A DNA stretch of 37,603 nucleotides. Source: CBDVBE01 sp964543525. Its GTDB lineage: Bacteria > Fibrobacterota > Chitinivibrionia > Chitinivibrionales > JANQEN01. The DNA lies in assembly GCA_964543525.1 (NCBI GenBank), contig CAZIYW010000048.1, positions 1 to 37,603 of the forward strand. The letters run 5' to 3'. A program made the position numbers and the translations under genes. Shown here piece by piece: positions 22,175-31,618 of the stretch; within the stretch, counting starts at the first letter, position 1; each line of letters opens with the position of its first letter. Below the pieces are notes generated by a model that ran no database searches, was not told where the DNA came from, and worked only from the letters and a program-made list of their open reading frames with translations.

Positions 22175-23491
22175 ATGAAAGAGAAACTTGCATTATCCAT
22201 AGTGAAACGGCTGACCGACAACGGATTTCAGGCCTATTTTGCAGGAGGATACGTTCGCGATATGCTCCTGGGTCTGGAACATGATGAGGATATCGATATT
22301 GCTACGGATGCAAAACCCTCGACCGTTGCCAATCTTTTCCCTAATACCGTAGGCGTTGGTGAACATTTCGGAGTAATGCTGGTTATAAAAAGGAATATCC
22401 CTTTTGAAGTTGCCACATTTCGTACTGATGGAGAATCGGAAGACGGGCGTCATCCGAAGTCGGTTACCTTCGCAGATGCGGGAGCCGATGCTCTTCGCAG
22501 AGATTTTACCATAAACGGACTTTTCTATGATCCCATGAAAAAAAAGGTGCTGGACTTCGTTAACGGGAAAAAGGATCTGAAGGCAGGTGTAATACGCTCA
22601 ATAGGAGATGCTCAACTGCGTTTCAGGGAAGATTACCTTCGTCTCCTGCGGGGAATACGATTTGCCGCACATTTTTCCTTTACCATAGAACTGGATACCT
22701 GGAAAGCTATAACAGATAATGCGGAAAAAATCAACCGGGTATCCCGGGAACGCGTTTTTCAGGAACTTAGTAAAATGCTTATCGGTCCTCATCCTGATAC
22801 TGCAGTATCGCTTCTTGATAAATCCGGATTACTTGCCGTTATCCTTCCCGAGGTAAGCGATCTCAAGGGAATTGAACAACCCGTGGATTTTCACCCGGAA
22901 GGGGATGTCTTTACCCATACACTAAAAACACTCTCCTTTTTACAGAATCCGACACCGGTTCTGGCATGGAGTGCGTTACTGCATGACATCGGAAAACCGG
23001 CGACCTTTTCCCATACGGACCGAATCCGTTTTAATAACCACGGCAGAGTGAGTGCACGCATGGCCAAAAATATTCTGAGACGTATGAAAAGTTCCCGGGC
23101 ATTGATGAATGATGTTTATGCGTGTATTGATAATCACATGAATTTTATCAATGTTACAGAGATGCGCCTTTCGACGCTGAAAAAATTTCTTTCACGAAAA
23201 ACGCTGGGGGATGAACTCGAGCTCCACCGCGCCGACTGTCTTGCAAGCCACGGCAATACAGACAACTACACCTTTCTCGTCAGTAAAAAGAAAGAGATGG
23301 ATGAAGCCGCTCTTAAGCCCAAACCGTATCTTACCGGCAAAGACCTTATTACGCTCGGCTTTACTCCCGGACCCATTTTCGGTGTCATTCTGGACAAGGT
23401 ATACGATCTCCAGCTGGATGAAAAAATTACGACACCGGAGGAGGCGCGTACCTGGGTTAAAAAACATAAAAAAGAACTGCTGTCACACTAA
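22175..23491 (+). CDS. cca: CCA-adding tRNA nucleotidyltransferase / poly(A) polymerase family with HD domain
   Basis: A class II nucleotidyltransferase that adds or repairs the 3' CCA of tRNAs. The head domain has FAGGYVRDMLLG and DEDIDIATDAKP with the catalytic DxD. The neck shows the R-R-D block (DALRRDFTINGLFYD) and FREDYLRLLRGIRFAAHF. A C-terminal HD domain follows (WSALLHDIGKPATFSH). Length is about 439 aa from this start. The frame continues to an ATG at 22106, which would add a 23-residue basic stretch; neither start has a clear ribosome binding site, and homology favours 22175. It lies upstream of the rimP operon, separated by a hairpin with a T run. A poly(A) polymerase function is a possible alternative. 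Confidence 0.93.
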   Translation: MKEKLALSIVKRLTDNGFQAYFAGGYVRDMLLGLEHDEDIDIATDAKPSTVANLFPNTVGVGEHFGVMLVIKRNIPFEVATFRTDGESEDGRHPKSVTFADAGADALRRDFTINGLFYDPMKKKVLDFVNGKKDLKAGVIRSIGDAQLRFREDYLRLLRGIRFAAHFSFTIELDTWKAITDNAEKINRVSRERVFQELSKMLIGPHPDTAVSLLDKSGLLAVILPEVSDLKGIEQPVDFHPEGDVFTHTLKTLSFLQNPTPVLAWSALLHDIGKPATFSHTDRIRFNNHGRVSARMAKNILRRMKSSRALMNDVYACIDNHMNFINVTEMRLSTLKKFLSRKTLGDELELHRADCLASHGNTDNYTFLVSKKKEMDEAALKPKPYLTGKDLITLGFTPGPIFGVILDKVYDLQLDEKITTPEEARTWVKKHKKELLSH

Positions 23492-23582
23492 TTGGTTCTC
23501 ATTAACAGGTACTTATCGGTAAGTAACCGGCAAACCGTAAGCAGCCGTAAAGAAATTATTGTGCATTTATTAGCCTTTTATC

Positions 23583-23612
23583 TTGTCTATCGACACTAAC
23601 AACACTTATATT
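23583..23612 (+). promoter_or_regulatory. Candidate promoter of the rimP-nusA-infB operon
   Basis: TTGTCT (23583-23588), an 18-nt spacer and TATATT (23607-23612). The start of transcription would be near 23619, so the hairpin with T run at 23640-23660 would lie inside the leader. Moderate match only. Confidence 0.35.
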
Positions 23613-23639
23613 TTAGTATTCTTGGGTTACTTGACATTG

Positions 23640-23660
23640 CGGGCGAAAGCCCGTTTTTTT
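23640..23660 (+). terminator. Intrinsic terminator or attenuator just upstream of rimP
   Basis: Stem CGGGC (23640-23644) with GCCCG (23649-23653), closed by a GAAA tetraloop and followed by seven T. It ends only 25 bp before the rimP ATG, leaving no room for a complete promoter downstream of it. Either cca transcripts end here in part, or it acts as a leader attenuator of the rimP-nusA-infB operon. Confidence 0.8.
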
Positions 23661-23685
23661 ATAGAACTACAAGGAAATTTGTACC

Positions 23686-24141
23686 ATGCGGGCTCTTGAA
23701 CGTATTGAACCTGTTGTCGAAGAAAAACTCGCTGCCATGGGATATGAGCTGTATGATGTGAAATATATTCAGTCTGGCTCACGGTCCGTACTGCGTATCT
23801 TTGTTGATAATGAACAGGGAATAACCGTAAAGGATTGCGAAAGGATTAGTCACGAAATCTCCGTGCTGCTCGATGTGGAAAACTTTTCTCATACACCATA
23901 TACCCTTGAAGTTTCTTCACCGGGTATCGATCGTCCGCTGGTGACGGAAAAAGATTTTAAACGGGTGATCGGAAAATCAGTTCGATTCAGGATACAACAC
24001 TCTGACGGAAAAATCAAAACACTTACCGGGAAACTGATTGCCTGTGATAACGCTATCTGTACCGTCGAATCAGGTACGGAAACAACGGAGATTCCGTTAA
24101 AAACTGTGCTCAGTGGGAAAATTGAAATAACCTTTAAATAA
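23686..24141 (+). CDS. rimP: Ribosome maturation factor RimP
   Basis: A 151-aa protein needed for 30S subunit maturation. The N-terminal alpha/beta domain (LAAMGYELYDVKYIQSGSRSVLRIFVD) and the family signature YTLEVSSPGIDRPLVTEKDF are present, followed by the small SH3-like C-domain (GKLIACDNAICTVE). The length is standard. AAGGA lies about ten bases before the ATG. First gene of the conserved rimP-nusA-infB order, 24 bp before nusA. Confidence 0.95.
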   Translation: MRALERIEPVVEEKLAAMGYELYDVKYIQSGSRSVLRIFVDNEQGITVKDCERISHEISVLLDVENFSHTPYTLEVSSPGIDRPLVTEKDFKRVIGKSVRFRIQHSDGKIKTLTGKLIACDNAICTVESGTETTEIPLKTVLSGKIEITFK

Positions 24142-24165
24142 AAGTCTTGGAAGGAAAAACTGGCA

Positions 24166-25677
24166 ATGGCTACTCAAAGGAAGAAGAAAAACGAATCGTT
24201 AAAGGCGATGGATATTGTTGCAGCGCTCAGTGCGGTAACGAAGGAAAAAAGTATCGGTATGGACCTGGTACTCGATTCTCTCAAGGATGCTCTTGCTTCA
24301 GCGGCACGAAAGTACCTCAACAGTCCTATTAATGTTGAGGTGATAGTTGATCGTGAGAAAGGTACGATTGAGGCTTATACCCTGCAGTATGTAGTTGATG
24401 AAGTGGAGGATCCGGAGACGCAGATCCATATTGATGAAGCGCGTAAGATCGACAAGGATCTTGAAATCGGTGATGAGGTAGTCGGTGAGCTGGACATCAA
24501 CGAGTTCGGTCGGTCGGCAATTCAGACGGCAAAGCAGATTATCATGCAGCGCGTTCGGGAATTTGAGCGTGATAAAATTTTTGAGGATTACTCGGAGCGT
24601 ATCGGCGAACTGGTCACCGGCACGGTACAGCAGATTGACAAAGGAAACATACTGGTCAATCTCGGTCGCACTGAGGCCATGCTCCCCTATAAAGAGCAGA
24701 TTAAAAAGGAGCGGTACCGGCAGGGTGACACAATTCGTGGTTGTATTATTGAAGTAAAAAATAATCCGAAGGGCCCGCAGGTCATTATTTCGCGAACCGC
24801 ACCGATGTTTCTCGAGCGACTTTTTGAGATTGAGGTGCCCGAAATATTTGAAAATATTGTTCGTATTGTGAAAATAGTCCGTGCACCCGGATACCGTGCA
24901 AAAGTTGCGGTTACAACCAATGACAGCCGAGTGGACCCGGTCGGTGCGTGTGTCGGCATGCGGGGAAACCGTGTCCAGGCAATTGTACGGGAACTTTCCA
25001 ATGAACGCATGGATATTATTAACTGGACTGACGAAATTAACATACTGGTACGCCGGGTGTTCGCGCCTTCTGAAGTAAAACGTGTTATTCCGGTCGGTGA
25101 GAATAAAATTGTCGTCATTGTCCTGGAAGAGCACCTTGCTCAGGCTATCGGCAAGGAAGGACAGAATATTAAACTGGCCTCCAAGCTACTGGATAAAGAA
25201 ATTGATATTTATGGCGAGGAAGAGTTCGAGGAGTTCAGCGACGAGCAACGTGAAGAGATACTCACGGAAACACCGGAAGATGAAGAGGTTGACGAAGAAG
25301 CCATGGAAGCTGGCGACACCGAAACCGATGAAGAAGAAGAGAAAATAGAAGAGGTTGAAGATGATGTAGAGGAAGATGAAGAAGCGACCGATGAGGACAG
25401 CGAGATCGAAACCGGGCCGGAAGAAAGCAGTGAAGATGTAAGTGAAGTAACCACAACGGACAACGAGGAAGACGCTGAGCATGAAGAGCCTGAGGAGGTG
25501 GAAGAATCCTCGGAGGAAACGGTAACATCCGACGAGAGTACTGAGGTTTCCGATACTGATGCAGAAGAGACTGAGAAGAGTGAGGAACCCGTATCGGAAG
25601 AAGATGGGGAAATACCTGATGAGGAAGTCGGCGACGAGGGTACCGCTCAGGAGCCAACCGAGCCGGAACAGAAATAA
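24166..25677 (+). CDS. nusA: Transcription termination/antitermination factor NusA with a long acidic tail
   Basis: 503 aa. The N-terminal RNA-polymerase-binding domain covers residues about 1-135. The S1 domain follows (ELVTGTVQQIDKGNILVNLG), then KH1 (GACVGMRGNRVQAI) and KH2 (AIGKEGQNIKLASKLL), ending near residue 355. The remaining about 150 residues are almost entirely Glu/Asp with Ser/Thr/Val, with no recognisable AR1/AR2 repeats. The acidic tail may substitute in function for the acidic repeats of enterobacterial NusA, but this is inference. AAGGA precedes the ATG by ten bases. It lies 24 bp after rimP and 136 bp before infB. Confidence 0.96.
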   Translation: MATQRKKKNESLKAMDIVAALSAVTKEKSIGMDLVLDSLKDALASAARKYLNSPINVEVIVDREKGTIEAYTLQYVVDEVEDPETQIHIDEARKIDKDLEIGDEVVGELDINEFGRSAIQTAKQIIMQRVREFERDKIFEDYSERIGELVTGTVQQIDKGNILVNLGRTEAMLPYKEQIKKERYRQGDTIRGCIIEVKNNPKGPQVIISRTAPMFLERLFEIEVPEIFENIVRIVKIVRAPGYRAKVAVTTNDSRVDPVGACVGMRGNRVQAIVRELSNERMDIINWTDEINILVRRVFAPSEVKRVIPVGENKIVVIVLEEHLAQAIGKEGQNIKLASKLLDKEIDIYGEEEFEEFSDEQREEILTETPEDEEVDEEAMEAGDTETDEEEEKIEEVEDDVEEDEEATDEDSEIETGPEESSEDVSEVTTTDNEEDAEHEEPEEVEESSEETVTSDESTEVSDTDAEETEKSEEPVSEEDGEIPDEEVGDEGTAQEPTEPEQK

Positions 25678-25813
25678 TACAAGCGGGAGAATGTATATAA
25701 TATTAATTTATTATGACGGATAGAAAACAATATATCTTTGTTGAATATACCTGAAGAATATATAATTAACCTGACACCTCTGAAAAAACATACTCCTGCC
25801 GAAAGGACAAGGC

Positions 25814-28186
25814 ATGGCAAAAGAAAAAGTATACAAACTCGCAAAGGAATTCAAGGTTTCCAGTGAAGCACTTGTGCAGATGCTCAGAGGAATGGGTATT
25901 ACGGTTAAAAGCCACATGAGCACGGTCGATGAAAATTTGCGGGAACAAATCAAACAGAAATTTGAGCAGGAACGTGCAGAAATTAAAAAGCAATACGCCC
26001 GTAAGAAGCAGAAGATTGCGAAGGCGAAGGAGGAGCTTTTAGGAAAAACCGCCGAGAAGAAAAAAGCGGAAAAAGCACTGGCAACGGAAGAAAAGGTTGA
26101 AAAAGAAAAGCCGTTCAAATCGGATCGGCATGCACGTCCCAGAAGGCATGCACAGCACTCCACTGCGACGCCGGAAATTCTTGAATCCAAGGGAAAAAGC
26201 CAGCCGCTCCCGCAGAAAGAAGATGCGCAGGGAAAACGACATGCCGGTAAGAAGACAAAGAAGAAATCGGCAAAAGCAAAGACCGGCCGGCCGGAGATTA
26301 ACGAAATAGAATTGAAAGCTAATGTAAAAAAGACTCTGGCGAAAATCGGAGCAGGCTCCACAAAAAAGAAGTATAAAAAAACAATTGATAAAGACAGCGA
26401 AGTAGTCGAAGAAAAAAAAGAGTTGTATGTAAGCGAATTTGTCACGGTAAATGAGCTTGCCAACATGATGAATATCAAGGTGAGTGAAGTCATTGCCAAG
26501 TGTCTGGAAATCGGTCTCTTTGTCACTATTAATCAGCGCCTTGACTTTGAAACCATTGAACTGGTTGCTGATGAGTTCGGCTACACCGCAAAACTGATGA
26601 GCGAATATGCTTCAGAAGAGGAAGATGAGCCTGAGGAAGAAAAGGTAGGTAAACTTGAACCACGTTCACCGGTGGTTACCATTATGGGGCATGTTGATCA
26701 CGGAAAAACCTCGGTGCTTGATTACATCCGTAAAACGAACGTGATAGCCGGTGAGGCGGGAGGCATTACCCAGCATATTGCAGCCTATGAGGTGAGTACG
26801 AAGCACGGCAACGTCACCTTCCTTGACACACCAGGACACGAAGCTTTTACGGCCATGCGGGCGCGCGGTTCGCAGGTGACTGATGTGGTGGTGCTCATTG
26901 TCGCTGCCGATTCCGGTGTTATGCCGCAGACGAAGGAGGCGATTGATCATGCCCGTGCCGCTAACGTTCCTATTGTCGTGGCAATTAATAAAATCGACCT
27001 CCCTTCGGCAAATGTTGACAAAGTAAAATCAGAGCTCGCCCAGTATAACGTTATTGTTTCAGATTACGGCGGCCAGGTATCCTCGGTCGAAATCTCTGCA
27101 AAAACAGGTGAAGGAATAGACAAACTGCTGGAGACCCTTGCGCTCGAGACTGAAATCCTCGAACTTACCGCCACCAGGGAAGGCAAGGCGCGAGGTGTAG
27201 TGATAGAATCAGAACTTGACAAAGGGAAAGGTGCAATCGCTACGGTCCTTATCCAGCGCGGTACCCTCCGTAAAAGCGATGCCTTTGTTACCGGCATTCA
27301 TTCCGGACGGGTCCGCGATCTGTTTAACGAACGTGGTTTATCCACCGAAAGCGCCGGACCGTCTCAACCTGTCGTGGTCCTCGGACTCTCGGGAACTCCC
27401 CAGGCAGGTGACTCATTTAAAGTCGTTTCCGATGAAAAGAAAGCCCGTGATATCAGCGCCCGACGGCGGCTTGCCGCAAAAGAGCGCGAATTACGAAAAA
27501 TCGGCTCTGTCTCCCTTGAACATCTCTATGAGGCTATACAGGAAGGACAGGTGCAGACATTGAATCTGATCATCAAGGGTGATGTGGACGGTTCGGTGGA
27601 AGCTCTTGCCGCATCCATGGAAAAGTTAAGCACCTCGGAAATTAGAGTCAATGTTATTCATAAGAGCGTCGGGGCAATTAAGGAAACGGATATCATGCTA
27701 GCTACAGCGTCCAATGCAATAATTGTCGGTTTCCATGTGAATCCCAACAGCAAAATACGCGAGATGGCTAAAAATGAAGGGGTAGATATCAGAACCTACC
27801 GTATTATTTACGAAGCGGTTGATGAAATTCATGACGCTATGGAGGGGATGCTCGCTCCGGAAATCAGAGAAAAAATTGTCGCCACGCTTGAAGTACGACA
27901 GGTATTTAAAATCTCGAAAGTCGGTCAGATTGCCGGTTGCATGGTTACCTCCGGTACCGTTACCCGTAATGCATCTGCCCGACTGATACGGGATGATATT
28001 GAAATCGCCGATTCAACGATATCGACATTAAAGCGGCATAAGGAGGATGTCCGTGAAGTACAGAACGGGTATGAGTGCGGCATTACGCTGGATAAAGTAT
28101 CGGATTACCGGGAAGGCGATCGCATTGAAGTATATGATAAAATCGAGATAGCCAGAAAGTTATCCAAAGCAACGAGTAGCGTGTAA
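25814..28186 (+). CDS. infB: Translation initiation factor IF-2
   Basis: A 790-aa GTPase that delivers initiator fMet-tRNA to the 30S subunit. The N-terminal IF2N module is VYKLAKEFKVSSEALVQMLR. A Lys/Glu/Ala-rich linker follows (about 45-190), then a second IF2N-like segment (ELANMMNIKVSEVIAKCLEI). The G domain has G1 GHVDHGKTS near residue 292, G2 GGITQHI, G3 DTPGHEAF, G4 NKID and G5 SAKTGEG. Domains II-IV complete the protein (VGQIAGCMVTSGTVTRNA near the end). AAAGGA lies six bases before the ATG. The stop shares one base with the rbfA start (TAATGA), indicating coupling. Confidence 0.97.
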   Translation: MAKEKVYKLAKEFKVSSEALVQMLRGMGITVKSHMSTVDENLREQIKQKFEQERAEIKKQYARKKQKIAKAKEELLGKTAEKKKAEKALATEEKVEKEKPFKSDRHARPRRHAQHSTATPEILESKGKSQPLPQKEDAQGKRHAGKKTKKKSAKAKTGRPEINEIELKANVKKTLAKIGAGSTKKKYKKTIDKDSEVVEEKKELYVSEFVTVNELANMMNIKVSEVIAKCLEIGLFVTINQRLDFETIELVADEFGYTAKLMSEYASEEEDEPEEEKVGKLEPRSPVVTIMGHVDHGKTSVLDYIRKTNVIAGEAGGITQHIAAYEVSTKHGNVTFLDTPGHEAFTAMRARGSQVTDVVVLIVAADSGVMPQTKEAIDHARAANVPIVVAINKIDLPSANVDKVKSELAQYNVIVSDYGGQVSSVEISAKTGEGIDKLLETLALETEILELTATREGKARGVVIESELDKGKGAIATVLIQRGTLRKSDAFVTGIHSGRVRDLFNERGLSTESAGPSQPVVVLGLSGTPQAGDSFKVVSDEKKARDISARRRLAAKERELRKIGSVSLEHLYEAIQEGQVQTLNLIIKGDVDGSVEALAASMEKLSTSEIRVNVIHKSVGAIKETDIMLATASNAIIVGFHVNPNSKIREMAKNEGVDIRTYRIIYEAVDEIHDAMEGMLAPEIREKIVATLEVRQVFKISKVGQIAGCMVTSGTVTRNASARLIRDDIEIADSTISTLKRHKEDVREVQNGYECGITLDKVSDYREGDRIEVYDKIEIARKLSKATSSV

Positions 28187-28545
28187 TGACCTCTTTACAA
28201 TGGCACACAGAACGGGTACGGGAGCATCTGCACCGGGAGATTACCTGGACCATTACCAACAAAGTAAATGATCCGCGTATCCCCCATATTGTGACCGTCA
28301 CAGAGATAAAGCTGGCTCCGGATTTACGCAACGCGACGGTTTTTGTCAGTGTCTTCGGCAATGACGAGCAGAAGGGAAAAGCACATATCGCTCTGAACGG
28401 CGCAGCGTCTTTTATCCAGCGATGTGTTGCCGCGCGCATTAAAATAAAACATACCCCAAAACTTATATTTAAAATTGATTCTTCACTCGACCGAAGTGAA
28501 CATATTAATTCTTTACTCGAGCAAGTTAAGGATGACCTGGTCTAA
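28186..28545 (+). CDS. rbfA: Ribosome-binding factor A
   Basis: A 119-aa KH-fold 30S assembly factor that binds helix 1 of 16S rRNA. Family features are RVREHLHREITWTI, DPRIPHIVTVTEIKLAPDLR, NATVFVSVFG and the C-terminal RIKIKHTPKLIFKIDSSLDR. It starts at the last base of the infB stop and overlaps the next gene by 14 bp, so translation of infB, rbfA and nrnA is probably coupled. Confidence 0.94.
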   Translation: MTSLQWHTERVREHLHREITWTITNKVNDPRIPHIVTVTEIKLAPDLRNATVFVSVFGNDEQKGKAHIALNGAASFIQRCVAARIKIKHTPKLIFKIDSSLDRSEHINSLLEQVKDDLV

Positions 28546-29491
28546 ACTGCAGGAAATAATCGATAGCAATCACTCTTTTCTCATATCGTCACATGTTAAT
28601 CCAGACGGTGACAGTATCTGCTCACAACTCGCCTTTTACTGGTATCTGGATTCGCTGGGAAAAGAGGTAATCATCTATAATCACGATCCGGTACCACGGA
28701 AATTTTTATTCCTCCGCAATACCGATAAAATCAGTAATACGGCTCCGCAGCGTACTTTTGATGTTTTTGTTATCCTCGATGCATCCAATGCGTCACGGCT
28801 CGGATGGAACACAAACCGGGACATTGCCCCATTTGTAATCAATATAGATCACCATAAAGACAACGCCTGTGAAGGTGATGTCAATATTATAAAACATGAA
28901 GCCTCTGCAACCAGCGAGATTCTCTACACTTTTTTTCATGCCCGATCCGTTATCTTTCCGGTACATGTAGCGGAGGTGCTGTATACCGGCATTCTGACAG
29001 ACACCGGCGGATTTCAATTCTCGAATACAAACAGTGCTGTCCTGCGTATCTGTGCACAGCTGGTTGACAACGGGGCTGACTGCTCGAAAATATACCGGCA
29101 GGTGTACACCTCTTTCAGTCCGTCCGGCCTTCTGCTCCGGGCAAAAATCTGGTCAACGCTCACCTTCTACAGCAACAACCGCATCAGTTCAATGGAGATG
29201 GCCAATTCGCTGCTGGAAGAATCCGGGGCGGGCAACGGTGATATTGAAGGTATGTCCGATCAGGCCTTAACCGCTGTCGGTGTTGAGGTCGGTATGTTTA
29301 TCAAATACAGTGACACCTGCTCACACTTCAGCCTTCGCTCAAACGGCGGGATTGATGTCGGGAAAATCGCCCAGACAATTCCAGGCGGAGGCGGGCATAC
29401 CTGCGCCGCAGGATGCACCATTAAACTTCCTCTTGAAAAAGCGAAAACGAAAATGATTGAACTCATACAGAAGGAACTGGATAATTCTTGA
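28532..29491 (+). CDS. nrnA: DHH-family phosphoesterase, NrnA-like (oligoribonuclease / pAp phosphatase)
   Basis: A 319-aa enzyme that degrades short RNA oligonucleotides and often 3'-phosphoadenosine 5'-phosphate. The DHH domain motifs are SSHVNPDGDSICSQLA, FVILDAS and VINIDHHKDN; DTGGFQFSNT follows. The DHHA1 domain ends with IPGGGGHTCAAGCTI. The open frame extends to 28475, but the family N-terminus begins at MTWSKLQEIIDS, and the ATG at 28532 overlaps the end of rbfA by 14 bp. Its position between rbfA and truB is conserved in many phyla. If it hydrolyses pAp it would also clear the by-product of the sulfotransferase encoded at 13869, which is inference. Confidence 0.92.
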   Translation: MTWSKLQEIIDSNHSFLISSHVNPDGDSICSQLAFYWYLDSLGKEVIIYNHDPVPRKFLFLRNTDKISNTAPQRTFDVFVILDASNASRLGWNTNRDIAPFVINIDHHKDNACEGDVNIIKHEASATSEILYTFFHARSVIFPVHVAEVLYTGILTDTGGFQFSNTNSAVLRICAQLVDNGADCSKIYRQVYTSFSPSGLLLRAKIWSTLTFYSNNRISSMEMANSLLEESGAGNGDIEGMSDQALTAVGVEVGMFIKYSDTCSHFSLRSNGGIDVGKIAQTIPGGGGHTCAAGCTIKLPLEKAKTKMIELIQKELDNS

Positions 29492-30357
29492 ACGGTTTTT
29501 TATTTATTAATAAGCCAAAAGGCCCGACATCATTTGCCGTCATCAGGAAAGTGCGTCAGGCTCTTGGTATAAAAAAAATCGGTCACAGTGGCACCTTAGA
29601 TCCCGAAGCAACCGGACTTCTGATACTGGCGGTCGGTACCGCCACACGCCTGCTCCCCTACCTGCCTTCCGAGCCGAAGCACTATTCATTCAGGATACAA
29701 TTCGGGACAACAACCGATACACTTGACCGTGCCGGTACCATAACCGATCGTGACAAACCGTTCCCATCCCGCCGACAGATCGAGGATGTCCTGCCTGCTT
29801 TTACAGGAACGATTCTCCAGAGACCGCCTGATTACTCTGCCATAAAAGTCAGGGGCGCGCGTGCATATACACTCGCGCGGAACAACCGTGAGATTGATAT
29901 ACCACCGCGTGAAATAACCATTCACTCATTAACCCTGCAACGCTACAATCCTGCAGACGGTGAGGCGTTCCTCTCAACCGTATGCTCCACGGGTACCTAT
30001 ATCCGTTCTCTTGCCCGAGATGTTGCAGAAAAAGCCGGCACCATAGGATATGCCTCGGCAATTCACCGCTCAGCGATTGCTAACTTTACAACAGAACACG
30101 CCATTCCCGTCGATACTGTTCAACGGGAATGGGAAAGTACTCTTCATACCATTTCTGATATATTTTCTCACTGTCCGGCCTATACGGCTGCAGATACGGA
30201 AATAAGGAGCCTTGCCTGCGGACGGGACATTGTCTTAGAAAACGGCTCAAAGGGAAAAAGGGTTTTTGTTTATAATACGGAGAAGGAGCTTGTTGCTATT
30301 ACCGAACAAGTAACGGCAAACAGATATCATCCTGTAAAGGTATTTATTAAACCATGA
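29488..30357 (+). CDS. truB: tRNA pseudouridine-55 synthase TruB
   Basis: A 289-aa enzyme isomerising U55 in the T loop of tRNAs. The catalytic region GHSGTLDPEATGLLILAVG contains the essential Asp; KPKGPTSF at the N-terminus and GTYIRSLARDV are the other conserved blocks. It starts at a TTG that overlaps the nrnA stop by four bases; no later Met matches the family start (NGFLFINKPKG), so the TTG is accepted. The stop overlaps the ribF start by four bases (ATGA). Confidence 0.95.
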   Translation: MNGFLFINKPKGPTSFAVIRKVRQALGIKKIGHSGTLDPEATGLLILAVGTATRLLPYLPSEPKHYSFRIQFGTTTDTLDRAGTITDRDKPFPSRRQIEDVLPAFTGTILQRPPDYSAIKVRGARAYTLARNNREIDIPPREITIHSLTLQRYNPADGEAFLSTVCSTGTYIRSLARDVAEKAGTIGYASAIHRSAIANFTTEHAIPVDTVQREWESTLHTISDIFSHCPAYTAADTEIRSLACGRDIVLENGSKGKRVFVYNTEKELVAITEQVTANRYHPVKVFIKP

Positions 30358-31289
30358 ATGTTATCAAATGCAGCGAGTCATTTCCATCGAATAAAAAAAC
30401 GGTGGTATCCGTAGGTAATTTTGATGGAGTGCATAATGGGCACCACTATCTCATGACTACCGTGTGCGAACGTGCACAGTATCAAAATGCTGCAGCGGTG
30501 ATTATTACCTTCGAGCCACATACCCGGGCATTCCTCTATCCCGATAAAACACCGCCCCGCCTTACCACCTTTGATGAAAAAGTACTCCTGCTACGTGAAT
30601 TCCCTATTGATTATCTGGTTTGTATACCCTTTAATTCTCAATTTGCGGCTCTTACACCGGAAGAATTTGTACAGGATATTTTAATTGACCGGTTTGGCGC
30701 AGTGGAATGGGTGATGGGTGAAAACCACTCTTTTGGTAAAGGGAGAAAAGGATCATATAACTTTTTGCATAATCTGGATGTCAGAAACCATTTTAATGTG
30801 TTTCCTGTAAGCCTTCATACAGAAGATATGCAGGTGGCGTCGTCTACTGTGATACGTAATTTAATCGGTGAACGGCGTATAGATGAAGCGGTGAGAATGC
30901 TGGGACACCCGTATCCTATTCTTGCAGAACGAATCCGAGGGATGCGAAAAGGTTTTGAACTGGGATATCCAACACTTAATTTTAAGCGCCCGCCTTCGCA
31001 AAAGGTAATTCCACCCCCCGGTGTGTATGCTGCAGAAGTAGAATTCAAAGAGAGTAAGCTGAAGGGTGCATTGTATTTCGGGAACTGTCCTACATTCGAT
31101 AAGAGAGAGTATCATTTTGAATTTCACTCCCTGGACCCAATAATCCTGGATCCGGGAATACATACTGAAACGGCGCTGTGGCTTCACAATTTTATCAGAC
31201 CGGATGAATCATTTTCTTCCGAAGCAGCGCTGGTTGAGCAGATAAAGAAAGATGTAGAGAAAATTAAACAGTTTTTTAACAAGGAGTAG
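30354..31289 (+). CDS. ribF: Bifunctional riboflavin kinase / FAD synthetase
   Basis: A 311-aa enzyme that converts riboflavin to FMN and FAD. The N-terminal adenylyltransferase has VGNFDGVHNGHHYLM, and the C-terminal flavokinase has MRKGFELGYPTLNFKRP and PPPGVYAAEV. The order truB-ribF-rpsO is common. Four-base overlap with truB, and 7 bp before the rpsO start. Confidence 0.95.
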   Translation: MNVIKCSESFPSNKKTVVSVGNFDGVHNGHHYLMTTVCERAQYQNAAAVIITFEPHTRAFLYPDKTPPRLTTFDEKVLLLREFPIDYLVCIPFNSQFAALTPEEFVQDILIDRFGAVEWVMGENHSFGKGRKGSYNFLHNLDVRNHFNVFPVSLHTEDMQVASSTVIRNLIGERRIDEAVRMLGHPYPILAERIRGMRKGFELGYPTLNFKRPPSQKVIPPPGVYAAEVEFKESKLKGALYFGNCPTFDKREYHFEFHSLDPIILDPGIHTETALWLHNFIRPDESFSSEAALVEQIKKDVEKIKQFFNKE

Positions 31290-31296
31290 AAACACT

Positions 31297-31566
31297 ATGC
31301 CTCTTACAAAAGAGCGCAAACAGAAAATTATTAAAAAACACGGAAAGGATGAAAAGGATTCCGGAAACACCAACGTACAGATAGCGCTTCTTACCGAGCG
31401 AATTAACGATCTTACCGAACATTTAAAAACACATAAAAAAGACAATCATACGCGATATGGTCTTTTAAAACTGGTTGGTCAGAGAAGAGCGTTGCTTGAT
31501 TACCTTAAAGCAAAAGATATTGAAGAATATCGGGTTTTAATCGAAAAACTTAAGATTAGAAAATAG
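31297..31566 (+). CDS. rpsO: 30S ribosomal protein S15
   Basis: An 89-aa, four-helix protein binding 16S rRNA. Standard signatures: TNVQIALLTERINDLTEHLK, then HTRYGLLKLVGQRRALLDYL. It has a strong AAGGAG upstream. Followed by an intrinsic terminator and then pnp, a widely conserved order. Confidence 0.97.
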   Translation: MPLTKERKQKIIKKHGKDEKDSGNTNVQIALLTERINDLTEHLKTHKKDNHTRYGLLKLVGQRRALLDYLKAKDIEEYRVLIEKLKIRK

Positions 31567-31618
31567 TGGTATGAATTTCTGGATTTCCCTGGTGTATATG
31601 CTTTTCTAACTGCTATAT

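Noticed and set aside
24298..25134. A 278-codon minus-strand frame opposite nusA.
   Set aside because: It is antisense to a conserved gene with all NusA domains intact; its composition (many Asn, Phe, Ile) is typical of an antisense shadow.
25186..25657. Minus-strand open frames of 84-131 codons within the end of nusA.
   Set aside because: They are mirror frames of the repetitive acidic coding sequence (Ser- or Arg/Pro/Leu-rich shadows) without start signals.
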